DNA of 64,000 bases from assembly GCA_965116865.1 (NCBI GenBank), contig OZ220727.1, positions 2,108,001-2,172,000 of the forward strand, read 5' to 3'. This document shows, piece after piece, positions 8,286-17,059 of the stretch (its first letter is position 1; each line of letters starts with the position of its first letter). Origin of the DNA: Aldehydirespirator sp965116865. Lineage in GTDB: Bacteria; Actinomycetota; Acidimicrobiia; Acidimicrobiales; Aldehydirespiratoraceae. The notes below the pieces were generated by a model. It was not told the DNA's origin, searched no databases, and saw nothing but the letters and a program-made list of their open reading frames with translations. The translations under genes and the position numbers were made by a program.

Positions 8286-10051
8286 CTGTCCCGGCCGAAG
8301 GCCCGGCCAGTGAGCCGGGGACCGATCGGTGTCTGGCGGCGCTTGAACTCGGCGGCGTCCACCATGCCGCACACCTGCACCACCACCTCCGGCGGCGCGA
8401 CTTGAGCCTGCCGGATCTCGGCGACGCTGCGCAGATCCTCCACGTACAGCCGCAAGATCGGATCGAGCACCTCGTAAGGCGGCAGCGACTGGTCGTCGCG
8501 CTGGCCCGGCGCCAGTTCGGCCGACGGCGCCTTTGCCAGCACCGCCGCCGGGATGAGCTCGCCGCCGGCCTGCCGGTTACGCCAGCGGCACAGCCCGTAG
8601 ACGTCGAGCTTCCAGAGATCCGAGATCGGCGCGAACGCCCCGGCGGTGTCGCCGTACAGGGTCGAGTAGCCCACTGCCAGCTCGCTCTTGTTGCCGGTGG
8701 CGAGCACCAGCCAGCCGTTGCCGTTGGCCAGCGCCATCAACGTCAAGCCCCGGATGCGCGCCTGGAGGTTCTGGTCGGTCACGCCTCCCGGCTCGATACC
8801 GCCGCCGAATGCAGGCTCAAGCATCTCCGCCAGCGCCGCGTGGCCCGGCTCGATACCGACGACTCGGGCCTCGATACCCAGGTTGGCAGCCAGTTTCTCG
8901 GCGTCGGCGACCGACCCGCCAGTGGAGTTGCGCGACGGCATCAGCACACCATGCACACGATCCGCGCCCAGCGCCTCAGCCGCCACCGCCGCGGTCAGCG
9001 ACGAGTCAACCCCTCCGGAGAGTCCCAAGCAGACGTCGCCGAACCCGCTCTTGCGCACGTAGTCGCGAGTGGCCAGCACCAAGGCGGCCCAGCGCTGGGC
9101 GTCGAGGTCCATCGGCGGCACGAGCGGCGCTGCCCGCACGGCTCGGCGCCCGCGGCGCGACGGCGACGATGCACCCTCCCGCGTCACCGATACCGCAGAG
9201 CGGAGACGCTGCGGGGGCGGGGTGCGCCTGCGGGGCGCCAGATCGACATCGAGCACGTCGACCGACTCGGCGAACGACACGCACCGGGCCGCCACCGACC
9301 CGTCGGAGGCGACCACGAACGATCCGCCGTCGAAAACGAGCTCGTCCTGGCCGCCCACCAAGTTCACGCAGACCACCGCCACCCCGGCCTCGGCCGCCCG
9401 CCGGCCGATCACCTGCTCGCGGACGGCCTGCTTACCGGCCCGGAACGGCGACCCGTTGACGTTCACCACCAGCTGGGCGCCAGCCCGTGCCAGATCGCTC
9501 ACCGGCCCGTCCGGGATCCAGGCGTCCTCGCACACGGTCACCCCCACCGCCGCGCCGCCGATCTCGAACAGCGGCGGCTCCTCGACATCGGGCCGGAAGT
9601 GACGCAGTTCGTCGAACACGTCGTAGTTGGGCAGATGGCGCTTGCGGTAGACGCCGCGCACCTCGCCTGCGGCGCACACCGCCACCGCGTTGTAGGCCTC
9701 GCTGAAGCCGTCGACCCCGGCCATGTCCGGCACCCGCCTGCCGGTCTCGCCGGTGCCGTCAACGAAGCCGACCACAGCCGCGCATGAGCCGGTGCGCGCC
9801 GCGAACCGGTCGAGCGCCGCCCGGCCGGCCGCGACGAAGCCCGGACGCAGCACCAAGTCCTCGGGCGGGTAGCCGGTGACGGCCAGCTCGGGCAGCACCG
9901 CCAGGTCGGCGTCGGCGGCCTCGGCCCGGGCCAGCGCCCCGGCGGCCCGTGCAACGTTGGCCTCCAAGTCCCCGACGGTCGGGTTGACCTGGCAGATCGC
10001 CACCCTCAAACTGTCCGTTCCCGCTCCCCCGGCGGCACCGGTGGCGGCCAT
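8252..10051 (-). CDS. nadE: Glutamine-dependent NAD+ synthetase
   Basis: It catalyses the last step of NAD synthesis, amidating nicotinate adenine dinucleotide with glutamine and ATP in the cytosol. The 599-residue product starts at the ATG at 10051. Residues ~10-270 are the glutaminase (nitrilase-fold) domain with the Glu in LPELAVTGY, the Lys in YRKRHLPNY and the nucleophilic Cys in VTVCEDAW. From about residue 330 the synthetase domain shows the PP-loop SGGVDSS and LATGNKSELAVGYSTLYGD. It lies 20 bp downstream of glnA on the same strand, so glutamine supply and use may be co-transcribed. Its extreme 3' end is the seed of the 73-bp array that follows, but the coding sequence itself appears complete. 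Confidence 0.95.
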   Translation of the reverse strand: MAATGAAGGAGTDSLRVAICQVNPTVGDLEANVARAAGALARAEAADADLAVLPELAVTGYPPEDLVLRPGFVAAGRAALDRFAARTGSCAAVVGFVDGTGETGRRVPDMAGVDGFSEAYNAVAVCAAGEVRGVYRKRHLPNYDVFDELRHFRPDVEEPPLFEIGGAAVGVTVCEDAWIPDGPVSDLARAGAQLVVNVNGSPFRAGKQAVREQVIGRRAAEAGVAVVCVNLVGGQDELVFDGGSFVVASDGSVAARCVSFAESVDVLDVDLAPRRRTPPPQRLRSAVSVTREGASSPSRRGRRAVRAAPLVPPMDLDAQRWAALVLATRDYVRKSGFGDVCLGLSGGVDSSLTAAVAAEALGADRVHGVLMPSRNSTGGSVADAEKLAANLGIEARVVGIEPGHAALAEMLEPAFGGGIEPGGVTDQNLQARIRGLTLMALANGNGWLVLATGNKSELAVGYSTLYGDTAGAFAPISDLWKLDVYGLCRWRNRQAGGELIPAAVLAKAPSAELAPGQRDDQSLPPYEVLDPILRLYVEDLRSVAEIRQAQVAPPEVVVQVCGMVDAAEFKRRQTPIGPRLTGRAFGRDRRMPIVNRFRS

Positions 10052-10071
10052 CGGGGACGGGGCCGGCCGGC

Positions 10072-11094
10072 TCAGCTGTAGCCGACGAGCGCTTCGCAGA
10101 TCGTTCTCGTCAGCAGGGTGGTCACATAGTAGGGGTCTGCGTTGGCGTTGGGCCGGCGGTCCTCGATGTAGCCCTTGCCGTCGCGGGCGACCTGCCACGG
10201 GATCCGCACCGACGCGCCCCGATCCGACACCCCGTAGGAGTACTGGTCGTAGCGCTCGGTCTCATGCTCGCCGGTCAACCGGAACTCGATGCCGGCGCCG
10301 TAGCCGGCCAGATGCTCCTCGGGCTTGCCGGCCATGCCGAGCGCCTCGCACGCCGCGATGATGGGCTCGTAGCCCTCGCGCATCGACTTGGTGGACACGT
10401 TGGTGTGCATGCCCGCGCCGTTCCAGTCGCCCAGCATCGGCTTGGGCTCGATGGTCGCCTCGATGCCGTGCTTCTCCGCCAGCCGGAACAGCAGATACCG
10501 CGCCACCCACACGTGGTCCGCCACCGTCACCGTGTCGGACGGCCCGATCTGGAACTCCCACTGGCCCGGCATGACCTCCGCGTTGGTGCCCGCGATGTCG
10601 AGGCCGGCCTGGATGCATGCCGTGGTGTGCTCCTCGATCAGGTCGCGGCCCGAGATCCGGCCCGCGCCCACCCCGCAGTAGTAGGGGCCCTGAGGAGGCG
10701 GGAACCCGGAGGGCGGGAACCCCGCCGGCCACCGCGTCACCGCGTCGAGCAGCGTGTACTCCTGCTCCATCCCGAACAGCGGCGCCTGGTCCTTGTACTT
10801 GTCGTGCACGGCCACGCACTCGGCGCGCCGGTTGGTCGGGTGCGGCGACAGATCATGGGTCAGCAGGGTCTCGCACAGCACCAGGATGTTGTCGCCGCCG
10901 CGGATCGGGTCGCCGCAGATGAACACCGGCTTCAACACCACGTCGGAGTTGTCGCCCGTCGCCTGGTTGGTCGACGAGCCGTCGAACCCCCAGATCGGCG
11001 GCGCCTCGTCATGTGCCAGGATCTTCGTCTTAGTGCGGATCTCGCCCACCGGCTCCACGCCGTCGATCCACAAGTACTCGGCCCGGTAAGTCAC
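10072..11094 (-). CDS. glnA: Glutamine synthetase, GSII type
   Basis: It makes glutamine from glutamate, ammonia and ATP. The 340-residue length and the motifs AEYLWIDG, WGFDGSST, GMEQEYTLLD, AGTNAEVMPGQWEFQIGPSD and NGAGMHTNVST are those of the eukaryote-like GSII family rather than the ~470-residue GSI. The start is the GTG at 11094, preceded by AAGGAG; the ATG five bases earlier runs into a stop. GSII enzymes lack the adenylylation loop of GSI. nadE follows 20 bp downstream on the same strand. Upstream lie two short repeat clusters (11104-11150 and about 11245-11400), so transcription signals are probably embedded in or displaced by them. Confidence 0.93.
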   Translation of the reverse strand: MTYRAEYLWIDGVEPVGEIRTKTKILAHDEAPPIWGFDGSSTNQATGDNSDVVLKPVFICGDPIRGGDNILVLCETLLTHDLSPHPTNRRAECVAVHDKYKDQAPLFGMEQEYTLLDAVTRWPAGFPPSGFPPPQGPYYCGVGAGRISGRDLIEEHTTACIQAGLDIAGTNAEVMPGQWEFQIGPSDTVTVADHVWVARYLLFRLAEKHGIEATIEPKPMLGDWNGAGMHTNVSTKSMREGYEPIIAACEALGMAGKPEEHLAGYGAGIEFRLTGEHETERYDQYSYGVSDRGASVRIPWQVARDGKGYIEDRRPNANADPYYVTTLLTRTICEALVGYS

Positions 11095-11103
11095 GACATC
11101 TCC

Positions 11104-11400
11104 TTGGTGCTGCCGGTGCAGCGGCTCGGTGCTGCCGGTGCAGCGGCTCGGGTATCGAACGTTGCACGAGGCTACCGGCCCGGAGTCCCGACGAGCACCG
11201 CGAGCCTCGCCGAGCCATGGCGCGCGGCAGTGCATTGCACGCCGTGCAGAGTGCGACGTGCAGAGTGCGACGTGCAGAGTGCGACGTGCGGCGTGCGGCG
11301 TGCAGAGTGCGGCGTGCAGAGTGCGGCGTGCAGAGTGCGGCGTGCAGAGTGCGGCGTGCAGAGTGCGGCGTGCAGAGTGCGGCGTGCAGAGTGCGGCGGC
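11104..11400. repeat. Two short-period repeat clusters upstream of glnA
   Basis: First, a ~22-bp unit containing GCTGCCGGTGCAGCGGCTCG occurs twice in tandem at about 11107-11152. Second, a 15-bp unit GTGCAGAGTGCGGC plus one base recurs about ten times between 11240 and 11400, with GACGTGCAG variants at the glnA-proximal side. The 15-bp unit includes a short palindrome GTGCA/TGCAG. No gene is seen. Confidence 0.9.
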
Positions 11401-11455
11401 GGCGCAGCATGCCAGGCGGTTCAGCGTGCGCGACGAGGCCTGCGCGGCGCGCCGA

Positions 11456-12283
11456 CTACGGCCGAGAGACCCTTCGCCGCGGGCGACTGCCGGCGGTCTC
11501 AGCCCACCAGTCGTCCAGTCGGGCCAGCAACTCGTCGAGGGGAAGCTCCCCCTCGGTGCGTCTGACCTCCAGCAGCCAGGCCAGGGCCTCGCCCACCTTC
11601 GGGCCGGGCTCCAGGCCGAGGCGGGCCATTACCGCACCGCCGTCGATCTGGGGCCGTTCCGCCGCCCGGCGCTCGGCTTGTGCAAGCTCGGCGATGCGAC
11701 GTTCGAGATCGTCGATCTGGCGGTGGAGGTCGGCCTCCCGCCGGAGGCTGCGGGTGGTGCAGTCCGACCGGACCAGCTGGTTGAGCCGGCCCAGCAGCGG
11801 TCCTGCGTCCCGTGCGTAGCGGCGCACCGCGGCGTCGCTCCATCCCGACGCATAGCCCTTGAACCGTCCCGACAACCGCACCAGCTCGCTCACGTCTTCG
11901 AGGGTGCGCTCTTCGAAACCGAGCACTGCCAGCCTCTTGCGGGTCATCCGGGCGCCCACCGACTCGTGGTGGCGGAAAGTCACCTCGCCGTGCTCGTAGC
12001 TACGGGTTCGCGGCTTGCCGATGTCGTGGAACAGCGCCGCTAGCCGGACCACGATGTCGTCGGGAGTCTTGGCCACCACCGCGACCGTGTGCGCCAGCAC
12101 ATCCTTGTGCCTGTGTATCGGATCCTGCTCCATCCGCAGGGCCGGCAACTCTGGGACGATCTCGGCCATCGTGCCGCGGTCGATGGCCGACCACAGCGCG
12201 GACGCGGGGTCGTCGCCGCTGAGCAGGGCGCACAGCTCCTCTCGGTCGGCCTGCCGGGAATCGACGGTAGTCACCGCCGCCAA
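11456..12283 (-). CDS. HD-domain protein related to the CCA-adding enzyme tail
   Basis: The ~275-residue product (TTG at 12283, or GTG at 12274) has an HD phosphohydrolase core: IHRHKDVLAHTVAVV supplies the first His and ALFHDIGKPRTR the HD pair, followed by FRHHESVGARMTRKRL. Spacing and sequence resemble the HD half of bacterial tRNA nucleotidyltransferases. The N-terminal nucleotidyltransferase head is absent, so it cannot add CCA by itself. The C-terminal third contains a helical Arg/Glu-rich region like the CCA-enzyme tail. It may act as a 2',3'-cyclic phosphodiesterase/phosphatase or be one half of a split enzyme; this is inference. It is transcribed toward glnA. Confidence 0.75.
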   Translation of the reverse strand: MAAVTTVDSRQADREELCALLSGDDPASALWSAIDRGTMAEIVPELPALRMEQDPIHRHKDVLAHTVAVVAKTPDDIVVRLAALFHDIGKPRTRSYEHGEVTFRHHESVGARMTRKRLAVLGFEERTLEDVSELVRLSGRFKGYASGWSDAAVRRYARDAGPLLGRLNQLVRSDCTTRSLRREADLHRQIDDLERRIAELAQAERRAAERPQIDGGAVMARLGLEPGPKVGEALAWLLEVRRTEGELPLDELLARLDDWWAETAGSRPRRRVSRP

Positions 12284-12316
12284 GCCTATGATTCGGCCTC
12301 ACAGTTCGGGTCCGGT

Positions 12317-12395
12317 CGCGCAACCGGGCCGAGCCCGCGTCTCGCGCAACCGGGCCGAGCCCGCGTCTCGCGCAACCGGGCCGAGCCCGCGTGTA
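12317..12395. repeat. 26-bp tandem repeat, three copies, upstream of a lipoprotein
   Basis: CAACCGGGCCGAGCCCGCGT starts at 12321, 12347 and 12373, a 26-bp period. The last copy leads directly into a TATAGT -10-like box, so the repeats lie in the promoter region between the divergent HD and lipoprotein genes. Each unit contains CGGGC...GCCCG, able to form a hairpin. Confidence 0.9.
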
Positions 12396-12421
12396 TAGTG
12401 GACGCGCGAAAGGAGTTCCTC
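12394..12421 (+). promoter_or_regulatory. Promoter -10 box and RBS of the lipoprotein gene
   Basis: TATAGT directly follows the third 26-bp repeat, and GAAAGGAG precedes the ATG at 12422 by 6-7 bp. No strong -35 is visible; the position 17 bp upstream is inside the repeat. Confidence 0.5.
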
Positions 12422-13084
12422 ATGCGATCATTGAGGCTCGTAGCGGCGGTGCTCGTGCTGGCTCTCGCAGGTGCGGCATGCGGCGGCGAGGAGAACGACG
12501 AGGAAGCGTCTGACTACCCGGTGACGACCACCAGCGAGTCTTCCGCTCCCACGACGAGCCAGCCCCGGATGAGCACACCCACGACGGCGGCGCTGAGAAC
12601 CACGACCACGACTGTCGTGGAGGTCGCCGCGACCACCACCACGACAGAGCCGCCAGGCGCCACGGCCGTTCTGCGTCCACCGCCGACCAATGTCGCGTGC
12701 CGGGCCGGGACCGCCGCGAACGAGCTCCTGCTGACCTTCGACGCATTCCCCAACCCCGCCGACATCTTGAGGATCGATGTCTACGTGGGGACGGACGGAC
12801 CTCGAGGACGGATGAACCTCAACGGGCAATACCCCGTCAGCCAGATCGACACTAGCGGCGACCGCTGGAGCGTGCCGGCCCGGAAGCTGCCCACCAACGT
12901 GCCGTTGTGGCTTGCAGCGACGTCGTTCAACCAGCTCGGCCAGGAATCGGGCTGGTACATCGTGGAGGGCCGCTACACCGGCCAGGGGGCGCCGTGCGGC
13001 GACGCCTCAGGCTTTGGCCTGCCTCCCACGACCTGCACCGCCGGGTGCGACGACGAAGGCGAAGCGGGCGAGCCCACCCCCTAG
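12422..13084 (+). CDS. Small lipoprotein with Thr-rich linker
   Basis: The ATG at 12422 follows a good RBS. The first ~20 residues are a lipoprotein signal (LRLVAAVLVLALAGAACGG, lipobox AGAAC). Residues ~30-90 are a Thr/Ser/Pro linker of the kind seen on surface-attached actinobacterial proteins. The remaining ~130 residues look folded and beta-rich (LLLTFDAFPNPADILRIDVYVG ... WYIVEGRYTG), with Cys pairs at the end that may form disulfides. No enzymatic motif is recognised. It is probably anchored on the outer face of the membrane and reads away from the HD gene. Confidence 0.75.
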   Translation: MRSLRLVAAVLVLALAGAACGGEENDEEASDYPVTTTSESSAPTTSQPRMSTPTTAALRTTTTTVVEVAATTTTTEPPGATAVLRPPPTNVACRAGTAANELLLTFDAFPNPADILRIDVYVGTDGPRGRMNLNGQYPVSQIDTSGDRWSVPARKLPTNVPLWLAATSFNQLGQESGWYIVEGRYTGQGAPCGDASGFGLPPTTCTAGCDDEGEAGEPTP

Positions 13085-13163
13085 CAGGCTCCTCGCCGCA
13101 CCCGGCACCAGACAGGCCCGGCGAGCGTCATAGACGCCGACCCTCGCTGTTGGGAGCAAGCCC

Positions 13164-14702
13164 TTGAGCGAATCCGTTCGCTTCGAAGCAACGAGCAACG
13201 CTGACAGAAGCGCGCCCTCCGTGTCGCAGCGGTGCGACTCCCGCTCTTGTTCGCTGAGATCATGGGCCGCTCGGGCCACGGCCTCGCCCGTATGGACCCC
13301 GTCGCTGCGCCTGCTCGCTCGGCCTCTCAGGGTCGTGCTGCTGGGCGCCGCCCTCGCGTCGCTGGGCGCCTGCAGTGAAGACGACATCGCTGCCGTGGAC
13401 GCCCTCGGTGACGACACCTCGTACTCGTTGGATGCGCCGGCCAGCGAACCGGCATGGGAAAATGCCGAGGCGACAGCGTCGGCCACGACGGTGCCGAGGC
13501 CCGACGACGGGGCCGCCCTGGCCGTCCCCACCGCGCCCACGCCCGCCGACCTCGGACGCGAGATCGTGTACCGGGCCACGATCAGCGTGCAAGCCGACGA
13601 TGTGGCCGCGGCCAGCGACGAGGCGGTGGCCGTCGTCCGGGGACTGGGCGGGATCGTGTTCTCCCAGACGACCCGCACCGAGCCTGAGCCCCGAGCCGAG
13701 ATCGTGTTCAAGGTGCTGCCCGACGACTTCTCGACCGCGCTGGAGCACCTGGCCGGAGTGGGCAGGCTGGTCGACCAGTCGATGAGCGCCGACGACGTGA
13801 CGGAGCGGGTCGTGGACCTCGAGAGTCGTATCAGCACCGCCGAGACCAGCGTGGAACGTCTGAGGCAGCTGCTGGAGGAGGCCGCCGACCTCGAGGACGT
13901 GGCCCAGATCGAGCGCCAGCTGCTCGACAGGGAGACCACGCTCGAGGTCCTGCGGGGGCAGCTGCGCACCCTGCGAGACCAGGTTGACCTGGCCACCGTC
14001 ACGCTGACCATCACCCAGTCGCCCACCGTTCTGCCCGACGCCGGCATCCTGGCGCAGGCCTGGGTGTCGGACGACGCCGACGACCCGTGCCTGGGCGCCG
14101 ACCACTTCACCGCCGAGCCCGACACCACCCTGTACTTCTGCCTGGAGGTGGAGAACACCGGCGCCTCGGCGCTGACCGACGTCGCCGTCCGATCCCGCGA
14201 CGTACGCCTCGATGTCGGTGCCTTCGAACGGCTTCAGGGCGGATTCGACCGGATAGAGCCCGGCGAGTTGCTGGTGGCGGTGCTGACCGAGCCCGTCGAG
14301 GGCGGACGGATGGCGGGCCGGGCCGCCACGCGGGGCCTCGAGATCCAGCTCGAAGTCGAGGCCGTGCCGGTGGACGCCGACGGGACGCTCCTTCAGCCGG
14401 TCTCGGCGGCCGCTTGGGTGTACGTGAACGTGAAGGACGACGAATCACTGCCCGGCTTCGGCGACTCGATCTCCGACGGTGCCGCGCTCCTGCGCTGGAT
14501 CGTGGGGGTGGCTGTGGTGGTCGTCGGCGTCCTGATTCCGTTCCTGCCGTTCATCGCGGCTGTCGTCGCCTTGGTCTGGTGGCGCCGTCGCCGGCCGCGG
14601 CCCGGACGCGATCAGACGACGGCCGAGCCGGCCTCACCTGCGCCGCCGCCGCCTGCGCCGCCACCGCCCGCTCCCGAGTACCCGCCCGCCAATCCCGCCT
14701 GA
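13164..14702 (+). CDS. DUF4349-type membrane lipoprotein, start replaced by a MITE
   Basis: The protein proper begins around VVLLGAALASLGACSEDD, a lipoprotein signal with its Cys near codon 70 of the open frame. The DUF4349 domain follows (REIVYRATISVQADDV ... GGIVFSQTT ... VFKVLPDDFSTALEHL), with a coiled coil (residues ~215-270, LESRISTAETSVERLRQLLEEAADL). A C-terminal transmembrane helix (LLRWIVGVAVVVVGVLIPFLPFIAAVVALVWW) and a Pro-rich tail close it. The family is common in envelopes and of unknown function. The only in-frame starts are a TTG at 13164, before the MITE, or a GTG at 13335 inside the signal. The native start was therefore probably lost, and translation may depend on the MITE. 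The gene end is echoed 63 bp downstream. Confidence 0.75.
   Translation: MSESVRFEATSNADRSAPSVSQRCDSRSCSLRSWAARATASPVWTPSLRLLARPLRVVLLGAALASLGACSEDDIAAVDALGDDTSYSLDAPASEPAWENAEATASATTVPRPDDGAALAVPTAPTPADLGREIVYRATISVQADDVAAASDEAVAVVRGLGGIVFSQTTRTEPEPRAEIVFKVLPDDFSTALEHLAGVGRLVDQSMSADDVTERVVDLESRISTAETSVERLRQLLEEAADLEDVAQIERQLLDRETTLEVLRGQLRTLRDQVDLATVTLTITQSPTVLPDAGILAQAWVSDDADDPCLGADHFTAEPDTTLYFCLEVENTGASALTDVAVRSRDVRLDVGAFERLQGGFDRIEPGELLVAVLTEPVEGGRMAGRAATRGLEIQLEVEAVPVDADGTLLQPVSAAAWVYVNVKDDESLPGFGDSISDGAALLRWIVGVAVVVVGVLIPFLPFIAAVVALVWWRRRRPRPGRDQTTAEPASPAPPPPAPPPPAPEYPPANPA
13190..13330. mobile_element. MITE-like dispersed repeat, copy 2
   Basis: The core GTGTCGCAGCGGTG...CCCGCTCTTGTTCGCTG...GGGCCGCTCGGGCCAC is shared with 35891-36023 and 6615-6738. 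The right end GCTCGCTCGGCCT is identical to that of the 35.9-kb copy except for a few bases. No clear target duplication is seen here. The element ends only a few codons before the signal sequence of the DUF4349 lipoprotein. Confidence 0.65.
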
Positions 14703-14789
14703 CGCTCCCGCATGCGCGGTCCCGGCGGTGCAGGCCTCCCGATAAGTCTCGAAGGCGTGGTCTGACGCTCCCGCATGCGCGGTCCCGGC
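14700..14789. repeat. Two-copy echo of the DUF4349 stop region, 63-bp spacing
   Basis: A 27-bp segment beginning TGACGCTCCCGCATGCGC, where TGA is the gene's stop codon, starts at 14700 and again at 14763. The 36-bp linker between them is unrelated. GCATGC gives each copy a palindromic centre. Confidence 0.9.
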
Positions 14790-14800
14790 TGAGCGAACCG

Positions 14801-15727
14801 ACTCTTCGCGTTTGAGGGTGGGGTGAGGGCGGTGGCTGTCCGCGGCTGAACGCGAGGGATCCCCCAGAATCGGCGTTGACAGGCAACCGAGAACCTGGAG
14901 GATCCCTGTGGAGTGCGACCCTACGCGTGTCTGTGAGCTGCTGGTGGGACTGGGCGATGTCGAGGAGCTCGGCGTCAGCGACGGGGCGGGCGCGCTGTTG
15001 CGGGTGCATATCTGTCGGCGGGCGTCGAGGCCGCCCTGTGTGGGCTGTGGCGGGCTGTTGTGGTCCCATGGCGTGCGCCGGGTCGAGTTGGTGGATCTGC
15101 GTGCGTTCGGGCGGGCGGCGCGGCTGGTGCGGCACAAGCGCCGGTGGCGTTGCGGTCAGCCGCGCTGTGGGGCGGGGACCGTCACCGAGCAGGACCCCGA
15201 TATCGCGCCGGCGCGCGAGAAGCTGACCACAAAAGCGGGGCGCTGGGCGACGCGCCGGTCGGGCCGAGGGCAGCCCCACAGCGGCATCGCCAAAGAGCTG
15301 GGGTGCAGCTGGCATCCGGTGAACGTCTCGGTGCGCCGCTGGGGTGAGGCGCTGATCGATGCCGACACCGAAAGGATCGGCGATGTGTGCGCGCTGGGCC
15401 TCGACGAGATCCTGCTGTGGCGCCGCGGCAGGTTCCGGACCAAGGCCTGGGCCACCGGCATCGTCGACGCAGGCCGGGGCCAGCTGCTTGACATAGTGCC
15501 AGGCCGCAGCGCCAAGGCGCCCGCCCAGTGGCTGCTGGCGCGTCCCCGCGGATGGCTGGAGCAGATCCGCTGGGGGGTGCTGGACCTGTCGGGGCCATAC
15601 CGGGCCGCGTTCGACGCCGCGCTGCCTGATGCCGGCCAGGTCGCGGACCCCTTCCATGTGGTGCGGTTGGGCAACACCGCCCCCGACGAGGTCCGCCGCA
15701 GAGCCCAGAACCAGACCCTCGGGCATC
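14801..15727 (+). mobile_element. Truncated ISL3-family element (second type)
   Basis: The left terminus ACTCTTCGCGTTTGAGGGTG at 14801 equals the terminus of the complete element at 19796-21210, in the opposite orientation. Homology is nearly exact up to about 15727, inside the transposase gene, and then stops abruptly. The right end is deleted. Confidence 0.85.
14908..15727 (+). pseudogene. ISL3-family transposase, 3'-truncated
   Basis: The frame starts with ATG- or GTG-equivalent MECDPTRVCELLVGLGDVEELG after GAGGATCCCTGTG. The N-terminal zinc ribbon is present (PPCVGCGGLLW and WRCGQPRCGAG), and the conserved GLDEILLWRRGRFRTKAWATG and LDLSGPYRAAFDAALPDAGQVADPFHVV follow. It matches the first ~275 residues of the 20.1-21.1 kb copy with few changes. 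After ...QNQTLGH the sequence becomes unrelated, so the last third with the final acidic residue is missing and the protein is inactive. Confidence 0.85.
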
Positions 15728-15850
15728 GACGTACTCCTCGCCGACCACCTCGCCGTCGGCGACCTCGATGTACTGACGGGCCAGTTCGAAGCTGCGACGG
15801 GGCCACACGTAGTCGTTGCCGACGTCGGTGCGGACGGGCCATCACGCCTC
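15728..15850 (-). pseudogene. Short fragment of an unidentified protein
   Basis: On the reverse strand about 40 codons (RTDVGNDYVWPRRSFELARQ, then YIEVADGEVVGEEYVDA) have normal protein composition and no start or stop of their own. They run up to the broken end of the ISL3 copy. I do not recognise the family. It is probably debris from the deletion that removed the ISL3 right end. Confidence 0.35.
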
Positions 15851-16186
15851 CTGTGTCCGTTCGGTTGTGTCCGTCCGTCAAGACTTCTACACACACAATG
15901 TCACACCGCCGCACAGCTGCGGCGGTCATGCCCGGACGCCGGTCAGATGGCGCCGGCTTCACCCGCAGGACTGCGGGAGCGGATCGCGGTGACGCCTGTC
16001 AACGCGGTCAGGCTCCCGTCGAGCGCCGCGGCCGACCCCGCCGTCGGGCGTGCCGGAATGTGGCGTCAGTCCACACGGTCAGGCTCCTTCCAGGCTAGTA
16101 GCGGCGGACCGCCTCCGGCCGGATCTCGGGCTGGTTGTGTGTGACGCACGCTCAGAACCAACCCGAGAGTCTGACGGACCCCCGGC
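15851..16186. other. Gap without a gene
   Basis: No frame has both a plausible start and protein-like composition. GGTCAGGCTCC occurs at about 16007 and 16077, roughly 70 bp apart. I see nothing else. Confidence 0.4.
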
Positions 16187-17044
16187 TCAGGCTGCGGTCG
16201 AGAACAGGAGGATGGCGGCCGCACCGAGGGCGGCACCGACCCACTGCCAGCGCCGCACCGCTTCGTGGTAGACCCGCCAGGCCAAGGCCATGGTGGTGAC
16301 CGGCGCGAAGCCGAGCATGGCGGCCACCACCGCGACATTGCCCCGCTGGAAGGCGATGACGGTGGCAATGACAGCTCCGATGTCGACGAGTCCGACCAGC
16401 AGGCCGAAGCGACGCACGTCCGATGACAGCGGCGCCATCAGCCGGAACGGCCGGGTCATCAGGGGAATCACTGCCACCGCGCCAGACTGGGTGATGAACG
16501 CGGGCATAGCGCCGGCGTCGGGGCTGATCTGAGCGAGGGCAAGGCTGAGGCAACCCAGTAACGCACCCACGAGACTGCCCAGCATCAGAGCTTCCCCCGA
16601 CCAGAGCCTCCTGTTGGTCGGCAGCTTGCCGTCGCTGGCGATAAGCAGCACGGCCGGCATGGCCAGCGCGACGCCGGCCGACTCCGCGCCGCCCAGAGGG
16701 TCGCCGGTCAGCGGGCCGACCGCCGCGGGGATCACCAGCGACACCAGGCTGAAGGTCGGCGCGACCACCGCCATCGGGCCCCGCTCCAAGGAGAAGTACA
16801 GCAACGGCCGCGCCGTCACCGCGAACACCAACGCCACCAGCGTCCAGCAGAAGTCGGTGCGGCCGAAGCCCGCCGGGGGGAACACCAGCACGAACAGTCC
16901 GGCCACGGCGGCCCCGACGCACGACGCCACCCAGACGATCGCCACCACCGCGCCGCGGTGGCCGACGCGGCGGCCGCCGACGCCGCCGAAGAAGTCGCCC
17001 ACCCCGAGCAGGGCCGCAGCCACTCCCCCGAGAAATACAGGCAA
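16187..17044 (-). CDS. EamA/DMT-family membrane transporter
   Basis: A 285-residue product from the TTG at 17044 has about ten hydrophobic segments in two similar halves, as in drug/metabolite transporters. Examples are AAALLGVGDFFGG near the start, SLVSLVIPAAVGPL in the first half and AVVAAMLGFAPVTTMALAWRVYHEAVRRWQWVGAALGAAAILL at the end. The last of these is the classic EamA ending (fold, polar, second fold). Substrate cannot be told. It faces a truncated ISL3 on one side and a set of ~72-bp repeats (17060-17255) immediately upstream of its start. Confidence 0.85.
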   Translation of the reverse strand: MPVFLGGVAAALLGVGDFFGGVGGRRVGHRGAVVAIVWVASCVGAAVAGLFVLVFPPAGFGRTDFCWTLVALVFAVTARPLLYFSLERGPMAVVAPTFSLVSLVIPAAVGPLTGDPLGGAESAGVALAMPAVLLIASDGKLPTNRRLWSGEALMLGSLVGALLGCLSLALAQISPDAGAMPAFITQSGAVAVIPLMTRPFRLMAPLSSDVRRFGLLVGLVDIGAVIATVIAFQRGNVAVVAAMLGFAPVTTMALAWRVYHEAVRRWQWVGAALGAAAILLFSTAA

Positions 17045-17059
17045 GCACTCAGCCTAACT

